From the NCBI RefSeq assembly GCF_029223285.1, contig NZ_JARHUJ010000009.1, forward strand, positions 434,001-498,000: a stretch of DNA of 64,000 bases. Reading direction: 5' to 3'. Both the position numbers and the translations under genes were made by a program. How positions within the stretch are numbered: position 1 is the first letter of the stretch; every line of letters starts with the position of its first letter. The DNA comes from Paraflavitalea sp. CAU 1676. GTDB lineage: Bacteria; Bacteroidota; Bacteroidia; Chitinophagales; Chitinophagaceae. Positions 1-8,469 of the stretch are shown here, piece by piece. A model generated the notes under the pieces. That model was not told the origin of the DNA and ran no database searches. It was given only the letters and a program-made list of their open reading frames with translations.

Positions 1-558
1 GGCAAGCCGCCTACCAAGAAATTCGAAGGCGGTCACGGGTGGACCTTCCACGGCCATGAGGTCGTTGGTGGCCGTATGGTACCCCGCATTTTCACCAGGC
101 TTAAATTACCGCAGAATGAAAAGATGCGGTTCGTACGTAAACTCGTCGAATTGCATTTACGCCCCATCAGCCTTACCAAGGAGGATATCACCGATTCAGC
201 TATCCGCCGATTGCTGTTCGATGCCGGCGATGATATCGATGCACTCATGTTGCTGTGCAGTGCCGATATTACGTCCAAAAACAAGCAGAAAGTAAAACGC
301 TATCTCGAAAATTTCGAATTGGTAAAGGAACGCTTGCACGAAGTGGAAGAGAAAGATCGCATCCGCAACTGGCAGCCTCCCATCACCGGCGAAATGATCA
401 TGGAAATATTTGGCCTCTCACCCTGCAGGCAGGTGGGAGATATCAAGAACGCCATCCGGGAAGCGATCCTGGATGGAAAAATTGATAACAACTACGATGC
501 CGCTTACGATTTTATGATGAAAATTGCTGTGGAAATGGGCCTCAAACCAATCGTATAA
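1..558 (+). CDS. cca: CCA-adding tRNA nucleotidyltransferase, C-terminal part (5' truncated by window)
   Basis: This is the last 185 codons of a gene that begins before the window; the frame is open from base 1. The product resembles the C-terminal half of poly(A) polymerase/CCA-adding enzymes, which build or repair the 3'-CCA end of tRNA in the cytoplasm. The visible N-terminus holds an HD-domain-like stretch ([11 protein letters not shown]). It is followed by the helical RNA-binding region with [17 protein letters not shown], and a C-terminal segment ([21 protein letters not shown]) typical of bacterial CCA enzymes, where helices grip the tRNA elbow. The nucleotidyltransferase head that would prove the reaction is outside the window, so a poly(A) polymerase of the same family cannot be excluded. 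The gene ends in TAA at 558 and is followed by a 140-base gap. Confidence 0.85.
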   Translation, partial: GKPPTKKFEGGHGWTFHGHEVVGGRMVPRIFTRLKLPQNEKMRFVRKLVELHLRPISLTKEDITDSAIRRLLFDAGDDIDALMLLCSADITSKNKQKVKRYLENFELVKERLHEVEEKDRIRNWQPPITGEMIMEIFGLSPCRQVGDIKNAIREAILDGKIDNNYDAAYDFMMKIAVEMGLKPIV

Positions 559-625
559 TTACCAGGCGCTAAAAGGGTTGCTGGTATGATAGTTGTGCGA
601 AGAAAAGAGTTTAGAGGAATTATAT

Positions 626-633
626 TACTTTTG
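626..633 (+). promoter_or_regulatory. Bacteroidota-type minus-7 box TACTTTTG
   Basis: TACTTTTG matches the Bacteroidota housekeeping minus-7 consensus TAnnTTTG exactly and lies 65 bases before the ATG of the next gene. I see no good minus-33 TTTG at the expected spacing, so this is only a likely promoter. Confidence 0.35.
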
Positions 634-698
634 GAGCAATAACAGCTGGCATAAGTCTTCACAACTGCTGGACCAAAACCCAAAAACACGAAACAACT

Positions 699-1268
699 AT
701 GGCTGTACTGAAATTCAGGATATATTTTGAAGAAGACGATAGCATCTACCGTGATGTGGCCGTAAAGCATACCCAATCGTTTTTACAGCTGCACCAGATC
801 ATTCTGAAAGCCTACGAGTTCGATAATAAACACCAGGCTACCTTCTTCCGCAGCAACGACCACTGGCAGCGCGGAAGGGAAATATCGCTGGCCAAATACG
901 ATAAGGCGTACAAAGTAACGCCACTCCTGATGGAGGAAACGACCATTGGCTCCGAGATCCGCGATCCCAACCAAAAGTTCATCTACAATTACGATTTTGT
1001 AAAGGGATGGAGCTTCCTGGTGGAGTTGATCAATGTGTCGAAAGAAGAGAACGCCAAACTCGACTATCCGGTGGTAGCAAAAACCGAAGGTATTGCACCA
1101 TCACAATATGGCACCAAAGGCCTGGTAGGCGATAAGCTCACTGAAGTGGAGGAGAAATACGATCTCAAGGCCGGCGCCGAAGGATTCGGAACCGAAGGGG
1201 ATGATGATGAAGATGGACTCGGGCTGGGTGAAGAAGCCGACGAAGAAGGCAAGGACGAAGAAATTTAA
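699..1268 (+). CDS. pRiA4b ORF-3-like domain protein
   Basis: A 189-residue protein. The first ~150 residues look like the plasmid pRiA4b ORF-3 / IS1096 passenger domain (Pfam PRiA4_ORF3): an opening KFRIYFEEDDSIYRDVAV, then a helix-turn stretch LHQIILKAYEFDNKHQATFF, and basic and aromatic residues around FRSNDHWQRGREIS. The molecular role of this family is not established; members occur on plasmids, near transposons and as stand-alone chromosomal genes. The last ~25 residues are almost purely Asp, Glu and Gly, a disordered acidic tail. There is no signal peptide or membrane segment, so it is probably cytoplasmic. It has its own upstream minus-7 box and a strong downstream hairpin, so it is likely a single-gene unit between cca and miaA. 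No mobile element is visible nearby. Confidence 0.65.
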   Translation: MAVLKFRIYFEEDDSIYRDVAVKHTQSFLQLHQIILKAYEFDNKHQATFFRSNDHWQRGREISLAKYDKAYKVTPLLMEETTIGSEIRDPNQKFIYNYDFVKGWSFLVELINVSKEENAKLDYPVVAKTEGIAPSQYGTKGLVGDKLTEVEEKYDLKAGAEGFGTEGDDDEDGLGLGEEADEEGKDEEI

Positions 1269-1289
1269 CATAGAACCGCAACCTATTGG

Positions 1290-1330
1290 GGGAGGTGATG
1301 TCCAGCAGCGGAGATCACCTCCCTTTTTGT
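1290..1330 (+). terminator. Rho-independent terminator
   Basis: Ten-base stem GGGAGGTGAT (1290-1299) pairs with ATCACCTCCC (1314-1323) and is followed by TTTTT. It ends the transcript of the preceding pRiA4b-like gene, 13 bases before miaA starts. Confidence 0.75.
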
Positions 1331-1342
1331 TAACAGGATAAG

Positions 1343-2245
1343 ATGCAGCCAACCTGTATAGTAATTGTAGGACCCACCGCCGTTGGAAAAACGGCCCTGG
1401 CTATCCGCGTAGCAGAACAGTTTCAGACATCGGTCATCTCCGCCGATTCGAGGCAGTGTTTCCGCGAAATGAGCATCGGGGTAGCCAAACCTTCGACCGA
1501 AGAACTGGCGCGCGTGCACCATTACTTTATCAATTCACATTCCATACAGCAGGAGGTCAATGCCGCCGTGTTCGAACAATATGCGCTACAGTCCGTTAAC
1601 CAAATATTCGCGCATCGCCCCGTAGCCGTTATGACGGGTGGCACAGGATTATATGTAAAAGCATTTTGTGAAGGGCTCGATGATATACCGCCCGTATCGC
1701 TGGAGGTTCGTGAACAGATCAGCCGGCAGTATGAACAGCAGGGCCTCTCCTGGTTGCAACAGCAGGTAGCGCAGCTCGACCCGGTGTATTACAGTACCGG
1801 CGAAATACACAACCCTCAGCGGCTCATCCGGGCCCTCGAAGTGAAAATGGCCACCGGGCAGTCCATCCGGACCTATCAGCAGGGTAATAAGGCAACACGC
1901 CCCTTCAAGATTGTTAAAATTGGACTCGACCTCCCCCGTCCCTTGCTCTATGAAAATATTAACCGGCGGGTGGAGATCATGATGGCGCAGGGTTTGCAGG
2001 AAGAGGTACGATCCTTGCTTCCCTGGAAGCACCTGAACGCACTTCAAACCGTGGGATACAACGAGTTGTTTGATTATTTCGGGGGCCAAAAAAGCCTTCC
2101 GGAGGCCGTGGAAGCCATAAAAACCAATACCCGGCATTATGCCAAGCGGCAATTGACCTGGTTTAAGAAAGATGTTGAAACACAATGGTTTTCGCCAAAT
2201 AATGAACAGGATGTCCAGGAATTTTGTGCGGCAGCGACGCGCTGA
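1343..2245 (+). CDS. miaA: tRNA dimethylallyltransferase
   Basis: MiaA transfers a dimethylallyl group from dimethylallyl diphosphate to N6 of A37 in tRNAs reading UNN codons, which improves decoding. The 300-residue length is normal for the family. Visible motifs are the P-loop GPTAVGKT at residues 10-17, the substrate-binding SADSRQ around 34-38, the GVAKPS segment, MTGGTGLY (the diphosphate region) near 98, and NPQRLIRALEV. The C-terminus carries ALQTVGYNEL and RHYAKRQLTWFK, both family signatures. The start ATG follows the upstream terminator directly, leaving a very short leader or transcription by read-through. The usual DSxQxY motif reads DSRQCF here, which I believe is common in Bacteroidota. 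Confidence 0.95.
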   Translation: MQPTCIVIVGPTAVGKTALAIRVAEQFQTSVISADSRQCFREMSIGVAKPSTEELARVHHYFINSHSIQQEVNAAVFEQYALQSVNQIFAHRPVAVMTGGTGLYVKAFCEGLDDIPPVSLEVREQISRQYEQQGLSWLQQQVAQLDPVYYSTGEIHNPQRLIRALEVKMATGQSIRTYQQGNKATRPFKIVKIGLDLPRPLLYENINRRVEIMMAQGLQEEVRSLLPWKHLNALQTVGYNELFDYFGGQKSLPEAVEAIKTNTRHYAKRQLTWFKKDVETQWFSPNNEQDVQEFCAAATR

Positions 2246-2388
2246 ATGGAGAGGAAAGTTGCATCATTGGGCAGATAATTAGCATGGGTAAGGTCAACTA
2301 CTTAGCGAAAGGTAAATTTTGTTAATATTATGACCAGATGATGAATTGGATGTGAAATTATTCTAATAAGATATCCGACTTTTGTAAT

Positions 2389-2517
2389 GCCAAACAACCA
2401 GCCGGGAGCGAATCCCGGCAATCCGTAGAGATCCCCTATGAGGGCTTTTAAAGTGAAGGGTTAAGGTTTTTAAAAGAACCTTGAAAACAAACCCCGCCTT
2501 TTCAGGCGGGGTTTTAT
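2389..2517 (+). ncRNA. Candidate small RNA ending in a terminator
   Basis: GACTTTTG at 2377-2384 is one mismatch from the Bacteroidota minus-7 box TAnnTTTG and predicts a start near 2389. Downstream come a perfect 7-bp hairpin (GCCGGGA 2401-2407 with TCCCGGC 2413-2419, loop GCGAA), a small CCC/GGG hairpin near 2437-2447, a 6-bp hairpin (AAGGTT 2463-2468 with AACCTT 2477-2482), and a 10-bp terminator stem with a T-run. There is no ORF inside and no gene just downstream on this strand, so a leader or riboswitch is unlikely. It does not match RNase P, SRP, tmRNA or 6S RNA features that I know. The promoter lacks an obvious minus-33 element. Confidence 0.35.
2490..2516. terminator. Bidirectional terminator
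   Basis: AACCCCGCCT (2490-2499) pairs with AGGCGGGGTT (2504-2513) around a TTTC loop. T-rich sequence follows on the plus strand (TTTTATTAT) and on the minus strand (GTTTTC). It can end transcripts from miaA or the small RNA candidate and from the converging gene at 2579. Confidence 0.75.
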
Positions 2518-2578
2518 TATGGTAATCCACTAAGTAAAAAATGAGTTTGCGCATCACGCGCATAGGCGGTACAGGCTA

Positions 2579-4156
2579 TTATAACTTGAAGCCCACCGTG
2601 AGCATGATATTGCTGGTTTGATCTTTAATGGTAGCGTAGGTGTTTGCACGGGGAGCATCTACGCGGTAGGGGAAATCGCTGTCTTTGCTAAGCGCACGCA
2701 CATAAGTAAGGTCGATCCACATACCCCGGTCGCGGTAACCCAAGCCGCCGCTCACGTTCATCTTATTCGCTTTGAGTTCGCTGTCTTTGTAGGGATTGCC
2801 GTAGTAAGCAAAACCAAGGCGGGTCATGATGGTATTGAACTTCAGTTCACCACCCACCCGGAAGTTGATAGCGCCTTTGTATAGTTCCTTTACGGCATCG
2901 CTTACCTGCTTGTAGTATTCTGCTTCTCCATTGTCTTCGGCTTCTTTGAATTTGGAGCTGCCATACGTTACATATTCAATATCGGCAGAAATAAAACCAC
3001 GCTGGGCCGATACATCTTCCACTTCGTGCAACACGTAAGAGCCGCTCAGCATAAACTTCCAGGGCGAAACCATGTCATACTTATAAGTAGGGTCGCTGCC
3101 ATTCTGGAACACGGCCGAGCGTACACTGTCAACCCCTTTACCGGCGCCAAACAGGTTCTCGACATCGGTCACCATTTTCAGGCTGGTCTGTTCTTTCAGG
3201 GCATAAAGGCTTGGCGTATGCACCGCCACACCCAGTCTCAGCCTGTTGATGGGTTTAAAGATCAAACCCAGTTTGGCATTGAAACCAACTCCCTTCGAGG
3301 TATACTCTTCCTCAACCCTTGAGTAATTGAAGTCATTGAGATCGGTCAGCGGGTCCGATTCAGTGAAAGTGCTGTTGCGAACATAATTCACGATGGGGAT
3401 GCCCACGCTCATGCCCAGGAACAGCTTGTCGTCCATATTCGAAGCAAAGCCCAGGGCGATCTCGGTAATGCCTCCCTTGGTGGTTACCTGCTTTTCCTGG
3501 TTCACTACACCCAGGTCTTCGGCCCTCGAAAATACCGTGCTGCCACTGGCTGTACTGTCAATGTCGACGAGATAAGTATAGAGGGCCATTTTGGTCTGCA
3601 GCGATATGGAATTATCGTTGAGTGCATCGTTAATGATATCCTTATTATAGCGGCCTGGATTCTGGTTCTTGGCATTCACATAAAAGTTATAGAACTCATT
3701 GGCCAAAGGCTCTGTAAAGGAACTGTAATCGTTGGTGCCCTTGTAATAGGTGCTGCCGGCAAAATTGGCCACCCGGTTTACGCCTATGCTGAAGGCCTTG
3801 CTGCTCCAGCGGCTGTAAGGATCGCTGTAGCCGAAAACCAGGCCCGAAGCACCGAGGTTGAAGCGGGTGAGGTTATCGGACTTCACATCCGTACCGCGAA
3901 AACTTCCTTTGGCGCTGGCCAGGGTGAGTCCGGGACTCAATACCAGCTCGCTCGTTTTATAGAAACCCAGGCCTGCGGGGTTTACCCACAGGTTGGTGAT
4001 CTCGCCACCCAGGGCGCCTACAGCGCCGCCAATCGCCATACTACGGGCCGATCCCGAAGGAACATTCCAACTCATGCGCAACGCATCCTCGGGAGTCTGG
4101 GCCACCGCCTGCTGCCCGGCAAACAAGGCGGCGATGAGGTAAATTTTTCTGTTCAT
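2579..4156 (-). CDS. FadL/OmpP1-like outer-membrane protein
   Basis: A 525-residue secreted beta-barrel protein. The N-terminus (NRKIYLIAALFAGQQAVAQ) is a signal peptide with cleavage expected after AVAQ. The mature start, PEDALRMSWNVPSGSARSMAIGGAVGALGGEITNLWVNPAGL, carries the G-x-x-N-PAGLG pattern of the OmpP1/FadL/TodX family, whose members pass hydrophobic compounds across the outer membrane. Alternating aromatic and polar strands continue to the end, and the protein closes with a beta-barrel terminal strand (NIMLTVGFKL). The substrate cannot be told. I chose the ATG at 4156 over an upstream TTG at 4165 because it gives a standard signal peptide. Transcription runs towards the bidirectional terminator at 2490. 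A Ser-rich lipoprotein gene lies just upstream on the same strand, 98 bases away. Confidence 0.8.
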   Translation of the reverse strand: MNRKIYLIAALFAGQQAVAQTPEDALRMSWNVPSGSARSMAIGGAVGALGGEITNLWVNPAGLGFYKTSELVLSPGLTLASAKGSFRGTDVKSDNLTRFNLGASGLVFGYSDPYSRWSSKAFSIGVNRVANFAGSTYYKGTNDYSSFTEPLANEFYNFYVNAKNQNPGRYNKDIINDALNDNSISLQTKMALYTYLVDIDSTASGSTVFSRAEDLGVVNQEKQVTTKGGITEIALGFASNMDDKLFLGMSVGIPIVNYVRNSTFTESDPLTDLNDFNYSRVEEEYTSKGVGFNAKLGLIFKPINRLRLGVAVHTPSLYALKEQTSLKMVTDVENLFGAGKGVDSVRSAVFQNGSDPTYKYDMVSPWKFMLSGSYVLHEVEDVSAQRGFISADIEYVTYGSSKFKEAEDNGEAEYYKQVSDAVKELYKGAINFRVGGELKFNTIMTRLGFAYYGNPYKDSELKANKMNVSGGLGYRDRGMWIDLTYVRALSKDSDFPYRVDAPRANTYATIKDQTSNIMLTVGFKL

Positions 4157-4254
4157 GTGTGTCAATTCAAATTGATCGGGGGAAGTATAAAAAAAGAGGA
4201 ATCAAAATTCAAGACATCTTAAATCCTGTTTCCTCTCATGAATATTTTCAAATA

Positions 4255-5121
4255 TTAGTTGCCACCGCGTGAAGGCCTGCTAACACCACCACCGCCGCCG
4301 CCACTGCTTCCGCTACTTCCACTACTGCTGCTGCCACTGCTACTGCTGCTTCTTGAAGAGCTGCTGGAAGAAGAGGGGGTATAGCTACGGCTCGATGAAT
4401 TGTCGCTCGAGGGCGTATAGGTACGCGTCGGACGATCGCTCGACCCCGGTGTGTAGTAAGTTCCTCTGCCGGATCCCGAATTGCTGTTGCCATTCGAGAA
4501 CACTTTCCTGATGCTGCTGCCCAGGCTATTGGTGCTGCGCGTATTCGCATTGTTGTAGCTGGGTGCACCCGTCGAGAACATGCCTGTTTTCGAAGCGCTC
4601 AGTGCGCGGTTGCTGTTGTTGTAATTGGTGTTGGTATACCGGCTCAGGTTGAAATCTCGCACTTTGCTATACACCTGCTGGTTGCCCTTGGGGTTCACGA
4701 TAATGATACCGGGACAATACGGGTTGTAATAGCTGTTCCAGGCGTAATACTGGTTGAAGTAGAAGTTGAAATTGTTGTAATAGTACGGGTTGTAGCCGGC
4801 GCCGTAGCCGTAGGAGAGCGGACTGTAATTCCAGCTGTTGTAGCGCCAGTCATTCCAGTCATAATCGTCAAAAGCGCTCCAGCGATAACGGTCGCGCACC
4901 CGCATCCGCAGCCAACGATCGTCGTACGAGTAACTGTCGTTGTAATTGTCGGCGCGGTAGTAACCGTCACGCTTGTTTTCCGTTTCCACATAAGCGGCAC
5001 CGCCGCCACGGGCAGGCGAATAGTACACGTCATCCGGTGTCTTGGTTTCGCCGTGCCTGTACACACCGCAACTGGTAAAAACAGTTACTGCAAGTGCAGT
5101 GAAAAGTAGAAGTCGGGACAT
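4255..5121 (-). CDS. Low-complexity Ser/Gly/Tyr-rich lipoprotein, function unknown
   Basis: A 288-residue protein with a lipoprotein signal: LLLFTALAVTVFTSC, lipobox Cys at residue 18. The mature part is unusual. Residues ~30-130 are rich in Tyr, Asn, Asp and Trp (DRYRWSAFDDYDWNDWRYNSWNY); a middle part carries KGNQQVYSKVRDFNLSRY. The C-terminal ~80 residues are almost only Ser, Gly, Thr, Pro and Arg, ending in a GGGGGG run and RPSRGGN. This composition suggests a disordered, surface-exposed or adhesive protein rather than an enzyme. Similar proteins are common and unassigned in Bacteroidota. On the DNA the Ser/Gly tail is built from CTG/CCG/CAC-like triplet tracts prone to slippage. The gene is divergent from proS across about 200 bases. 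Confidence 0.6.
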   Translation of the reverse strand: MSRLLLFTALAVTVFTSCGVYRHGETKTPDDVYYSPARGGGAAYVETENKRDGYYRADNYNDSYSYDDRWLRMRVRDRYRWSAFDDYDWNDWRYNSWNYSPLSYGYGAGYNPYYYNNFNFYFNQYYAWNSYYNPYCPGIIIVNPKGNQQVYSKVRDFNLSRYTNTNYNNSNRALSASKTGMFSTGAPSYNNANTRSTNSLGSSIRKVFSNGNSNSGSGRGTYYTPGSSDRPTRTYTPSSDNSSSRSYTPSSSSSSSRSSSSSGSSSSGSSGSSGGGGGGVSRPSRGGN

Positions 5122-5323
5122 GATTAGGGCTATTTTAATGATTTACGATGTGAAGTTGCTACTTTTGCGTTCTTTCAGAATAAAATTACAATAAAAAGGC
5201 GGCTGGGACCATTAAAAAATGCAGCCGGATTGTTAAAGTTGACCATGAAAATCAGCCAGAAAGCCTTGATTTTTGTCGTTCAAACACATTCCTGTCCCGA
5301 CCGGGCGCTATAACACAAACAAA

Positions 5324-6802
5324 ATGAGCAAAGAGATCACCAGCAGAAGTGCCGACTATGCGCAATGGTACAACGACCTCGTCATAAAAGGCGGCCTGGC
5401 CGATTATTCGGCTGTACGCGGATGTATGGTAATAAAACCATATGGATACACCCTCTGGGAAAACATGCGCGACGCCCTCGATAAAATGTTCAAGGATACT
5501 GGCCACGTCAACGCTTATTTCCCGCTCTTTGTACCCAAAAGCCTTTTTGAAGCTGAAGAAAAGAACGCCGAGGGCTTTGCCAAGGAATGCGCCGTGGTAA
5601 CCCACTACCGGTTGAAGTCCGATCCCAATAAAAAAGGCGGCCTCATGGTCGATCCCGAGGCTAAGCTCGAAGAAGAACTCGTGGTGCGCCCTACCAGCGA
5701 AGCCATCATCTGGAATACGTATAAGAACTGGATACAGTCGTACCGCGACCTGCCCATCCTCATCAATCAGTGGGCCAACGTAGTGCGCTGGGAAATGCGT
5801 ACCCGCCTCTTCCTGCGTACTGCGGAGTTCCTTTGGCAGGAAGGCCACACCGCCCACGCTACGGCCCAGGAAGCCATTGCCGAAGCAGAACAAATGCTGC
5901 ACGTATATGCCGATTTCGTGGAGAACTGGATGGCATTGCCCGTGATAAAAGGCCTGAAGTCGGAGAGCGAGCGATTCGCCGGTGCGGTTGAAACGTATTG
6001 TATCGAGGCCCTCATGCAGGATGGAAAAGCCCTGCAGGCCGGTACTTCGCACTTCCTCGGACAAAATTTTGCCAAAGCATTCGACGTAAAATTCTCCGAC
6101 AAGACCAATAAGCTCGATTATGTATGGGCCACCAGCTGGGGCGTATCTACCCGCCTCATCGGTGCACTCGTAATGGCGCACAGCGACGACGAAGGGCTCA
6201 TTCTGCCGCCTAAAATTGCCCCCTTCCAGGTGGTGATTGTTCCCATCTACAAGGGCGAAGACAGCAAAGCGCCCATCGATGCCAGGGTAACGGCCCTCAT
6301 GGCCGAACTCAAGGCCGCCGGTGTACGGGTTAAATACGATAACAACGACAATACCCGCCCGGGCTGGAAGTTTGCCGAGCATGAGATGAAGGGAGTGCCG
6401 GTGCGTATCGCCCTGGGTGCCCGCGATCTCGAAAACAATGTGGTGGAACTGGCCCGCCGCGATACCCGCGAAAAAACAACCGTATCGCTCGACGGACTGG
6501 CTAACCATATCGTAAACCTGCTCACCGAAATTCAGCAGGCTATATACAACAAGGCCCTCAACTTCCGCAACGAGAACATCACGAAAGTGAACAGCTGGGA
6601 TGAGTTCACGAAAGTGCTGAATGAGAAAGGTGGCTTTATCTCGGCACATTGGGATGGCACAGCCGAAACCGAAGAGAAGATCAAGGAGCAAACCAAGGCT
6701 ACCATTCGTTGCATCCCGCTCGATGGCGAAAAGGAAGAAGGCGTTTGCGTGTTTAGCGGAAAGCCCAGCAAGCAACGGGTGTTCTTCGCGCAGGCTTATT
6801 AA
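5324..6802 (+). CDS. proS: Prolyl-tRNA synthetase, archaeal/eukaryotic type
   Basis: ProS charges tRNA-Pro with proline in the cytoplasm. The 492-residue length and lack of the bacterial insertion domain mark the short archaeal/eukaryotic (ProS3) type found in Bacteroidota. Motif 1 lies around [17 protein letters not shown]. Class II motif 2 is [24 protein letters not shown], with the preceding RPTSEAI. Motif 3 is near [21 protein letters not shown]. The anticodon-binding domain follows (VVIVPIYKG... [10 protein letters not shown]), and the C-terminus ends [32 protein letters not shown], the zinc-like tail domain. I set the start at the ATG of MSKEITSRS; an in-frame ATG at 5273 adds residues not seen in the family. 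A hairpin with a T-run follows. Confidence 0.95.
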   Translation: MSKEITSRSADYAQWYNDLVIKGGLADYSAVRGCMVIKPYGYTLWENMRDALDKMFKDTGHVNAYFPLFVPKSLFEAEEKNAEGFAKECAVVTHYRLKSDPNKKGGLMVDPEAKLEEELVVRPTSEAIIWNTYKNWIQSYRDLPILINQWANVVRWEMRTRLFLRTAEFLWQEGHTAHATAQEAIAEAEQMLHVYADFVENWMALPVIKGLKSESERFAGAVETYCIEALMQDGKALQAGTSHFLGQNFAKAFDVKFSDKTNKLDYVWATSWGVSTRLIGALVMAHSDDEGLILPPKIAPFQVVIVPIYKGEDSKAPIDARVTALMAELKAAGVRVKYDNNDNTRPGWKFAEHEMKGVPVRIALGARDLENNVVELARRDTREKTTVSLDGLANHIVNLLTEIQQAIYNKALNFRNENITKVNSWDEFTKVLNEKGGFISAHWDGTAETEEKIKEQTKATIRCIPLDGEKEEGVCVFSGKPSKQRVFFAQAY

Positions 6803-6831
6803 GAAACGGATAAGAAATAGCGCACAACGAT

Positions 6832-6878
6832 AAACTGGTCAGGGTGATCCCCACAGGATACCTCGGCCAGTTTTTTTA
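6832..6878 (+). terminator. Terminator after proS
   Basis: AAACTGG (6832-6838) pairs with CCAGTTT (6867-6873), with additional inner pairing between AGG and CCT, followed by a seven-base T-run. It separates proS from the transhydrogenase operon. Confidence 0.65.
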
Positions 6879-6953
6879 TGCCCGCACAATAAAATACTCA
6901 TCAATACTTTACATACCCGAAGCCGATTTTTCCTTACCTTGAAAGAACAAACA

Positions 6954-8072
6954 ATGGGTATGACGATCGGAATTTTAAAAGAATCATCAGCCGAAACACG
7001 CGTATCCCTGCTGCCCGAAGCGGTAGCAACGCTTACCAAAAAAGGCATTACGGTATTGGTAGAGCAGGGGGCAGGAGAAAAAGCCTGGAGCAACGATCAG
7101 GAATATACCAAAGCCGGCGCCGGCATCAAAACACGGCAGGAGGTGTTGAATGCAGCCGATATCCTGCTATCCATCCACCAGCTCACCGACACCCATCCAC
7201 TTTCCTCGAAAATATTGATAGGTGTTTACCAGCCTTTGTTCCATCCCGGCCTCATGCAGGACTGGGCCCGTCAGCAACTTACTACCTTCAGTCTCGATAT
7301 GTTGCCCCGCACAACGCGGGCGCAGAGCATGGATGTGCTCAGTTCGCAGGCCAATATAGCCGGCTACAAAGCCGTGTTGCAAGCTGCTAATCACTATGGC
7401 CGTTATTTTCCCATGTTCATGACAGCCGCCGGTAGCATCGCTCCGGCCAAAATACTCATCCTCGGAGCAGGGGTGGCAGGCCTCCAGGCCGTTGCCACCG
7501 CACGCCGTCTCGGCGCCGTTGTGGAGGTCTTCGATACGAGGCCTGCAGTTAAAGAAGAGGTGATGAGCCTGGGAGCTAAATTTGTAGAAGTGGAAGGAGC
7601 GGCCGATGCCTCCAAAGCCGGTGGATATGCCGTAGAGCAAAGCGAAGACTACAAACAAAAGCAACAGCAAAAGATAGCCGAAAGTGCTGCTAAAGCCGAT
7701 ATCATCGTCACTACGGCGCAGATACCTGGCAAAAAAGCACCGATACTGATCACCGAATCTATGATTGGCGCCATGCGTAACGGATCGGTCATCGTCGACC
7801 TGGCAGCAGCCACCGGCGGCAATACACCGTATACAAAGAACAATGAAACGGTAACGGTCAACGGCGTGCGCATCATTGGCGATAGCAACCTGCCTGCCAC
7901 CATGCCTGCCGATGCCAGTAAGCTCTACGGTAAAAATATCCTGAATTTCCTGCAGCTCATTATCAATAAAGAAGGGGCCATCCACCTCAACTGGGAAGAT
8001 GACCTCGTGAAGGGCGCCTGCATCACGCATGGCGGCAACGTGGTCAACGACCGGGTAAAAGGCACAGCATAA
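6954..8072 (+). CDS. pntAA: NAD(P) transhydrogenase subunit alpha, NAD-binding domain
   Basis: This is domain I of proton-translocating NAD(P) transhydrogenase, which uses the proton gradient to move hydride from NADH to NADP+ and so supplies NADPH. It is cytoplasmic and binds NAD(H). The 372-residue protein opens MTIGILKESSAETRVSLLPEAV, as in alanine dehydrogenase/PntA N-termini. A Rossmann motif follows at 171-176 (GAGVAG), with EVFDTRP about 25 residues later. A charged loop (KAGGYAVEQSEDYKQKQQQK) covers the mobile loop region, and DLAAATGGN is conserved. Start choices are ATG 6954 or 6960; either gives a normal N-terminus. In this organism the alpha subunit is split: the membrane part is the next gene, 25 bases downstream. 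Confidence 0.93.
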   Translation: MGMTIGILKESSAETRVSLLPEAVATLTKKGITVLVEQGAGEKAWSNDQEYTKAGAGIKTRQEVLNAADILLSIHQLTDTHPLSSKILIGVYQPLFHPGLMQDWARQQLTTFSLDMLPRTTRAQSMDVLSSQANIAGYKAVLQAANHYGRYFPMFMTAAGSIAPAKILILGAGVAGLQAVATARRLGAVVEVFDTRPAVKEEVMSLGAKFVEVEGAADASKAGGYAVEQSEDYKQKQQQKIAESAAKADIIVTTAQIPGKKAPILITESMIGAMRNGSVIVDLAAATGGNTPYTKNNETVTVNGVRIIGDSNLPATMPADASKLYGKNILNFLQLIINKEGAIHLNWEDDLVKGACITHGGNVVNDRVKGTA

Positions 8073-8097
8073 CAATTAACTACAGAAATCAACAGCT

Positions 8098-8409
8098 ATG
8101 GAAGCAGTATTGAAATGGTTGTCCGATAGTCAACAGATCATATACATCGTGATCCTGATGATCTTCGTAGGAATAGAAGTGATCGGTAGGGTGCCCAGCG
8201 TATTGCACACGCCGCTCATGAGTGGCGCCAATGCGATACATGGCGTGGTGATCATCGGCGCCATCATTGTAATGGGCAAAGCCGAAGGCGATAACTATCC
8301 GGCACTCATCCTCGGATTCCTGGCCGTGGTATTGGGCACGCTCAATGTGGTGGGGGGCTTTGTGGTGACCGACAGGATGCTGGAGATGTTCAAGTCGAAA
8401 AAAAAGTAA
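8098..8409 (+). CDS. pntAB: NAD(P) transhydrogenase subunit alpha, membrane part
   Basis: A 103-residue hydrophobic protein that supplies the alpha-side membrane helices (domain IIa) of the transhydrogenase proton channel. Three to four helices are visible: LSDSQQIIYIVILMIFVGIEVIG, then the conserved VPSVLHTPLMSGANAIHGVVIIGAI, then ALILGFLAVVLGTLNVVGGFVVTDRML. The segment RVPSVLHTPLMSGANAI is the family hallmark. The protein ends in a lysine-rich tail, MFKSKKK. The gene is 25 bases after pntAA and 60 bases before pntB, so all three should be co-transcribed and the products assemble in the inner membrane. Confidence 0.93.
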   Translation: MEAVLKWLSDSQQIIYIVILMIFVGIEVIGRVPSVLHTPLMSGANAIHGVVIIGAIIVMGKAEGDNYPALILGFLAVVLGTLNVVGGFVVTDRMLEMFKSKKK

Positions 8410-8469
8410 AGCGCCGGTGTTGCTGACAACAGGGCGCAACAATCAATGGCATTAACGAATTAACGGATT

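Larger units (their letters stand above)
2246..2578. other. Gene-free stretch with stacked hairpins
   Basis: This 333-base gap lies between miaA and a convergent outer-membrane protein gene. I see no credible coding ORF. Its 3' half holds three strong hairpins, the last a terminator (listed separately), preceded by a near-consensus minus-7 box. The stretch before 2377 is AT-rich and shows nothing I recognise. Confidence 0.6.

Noticed and set aside
2401-2419. Possible tRNA T-arm (CCGGGAGCGAATCCCGG)
   Set aside because: The loop is GCGAA, not TTCGANNC, and there is no acceptor, D or anticodon arm; it is better read as a plain hairpin.
5252-6775. 507-codon open frame antisense to proS
   Set aside because: Long antisense frames here are by-products of codon bias; the plus strand encodes a full ProS with all motifs, while the antisense translation has no family pattern.
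7167-8075. 302-codon open frame antisense to pntAA
   Set aside because: Shadow of the transhydrogenase gene; no signal, fold or family features.
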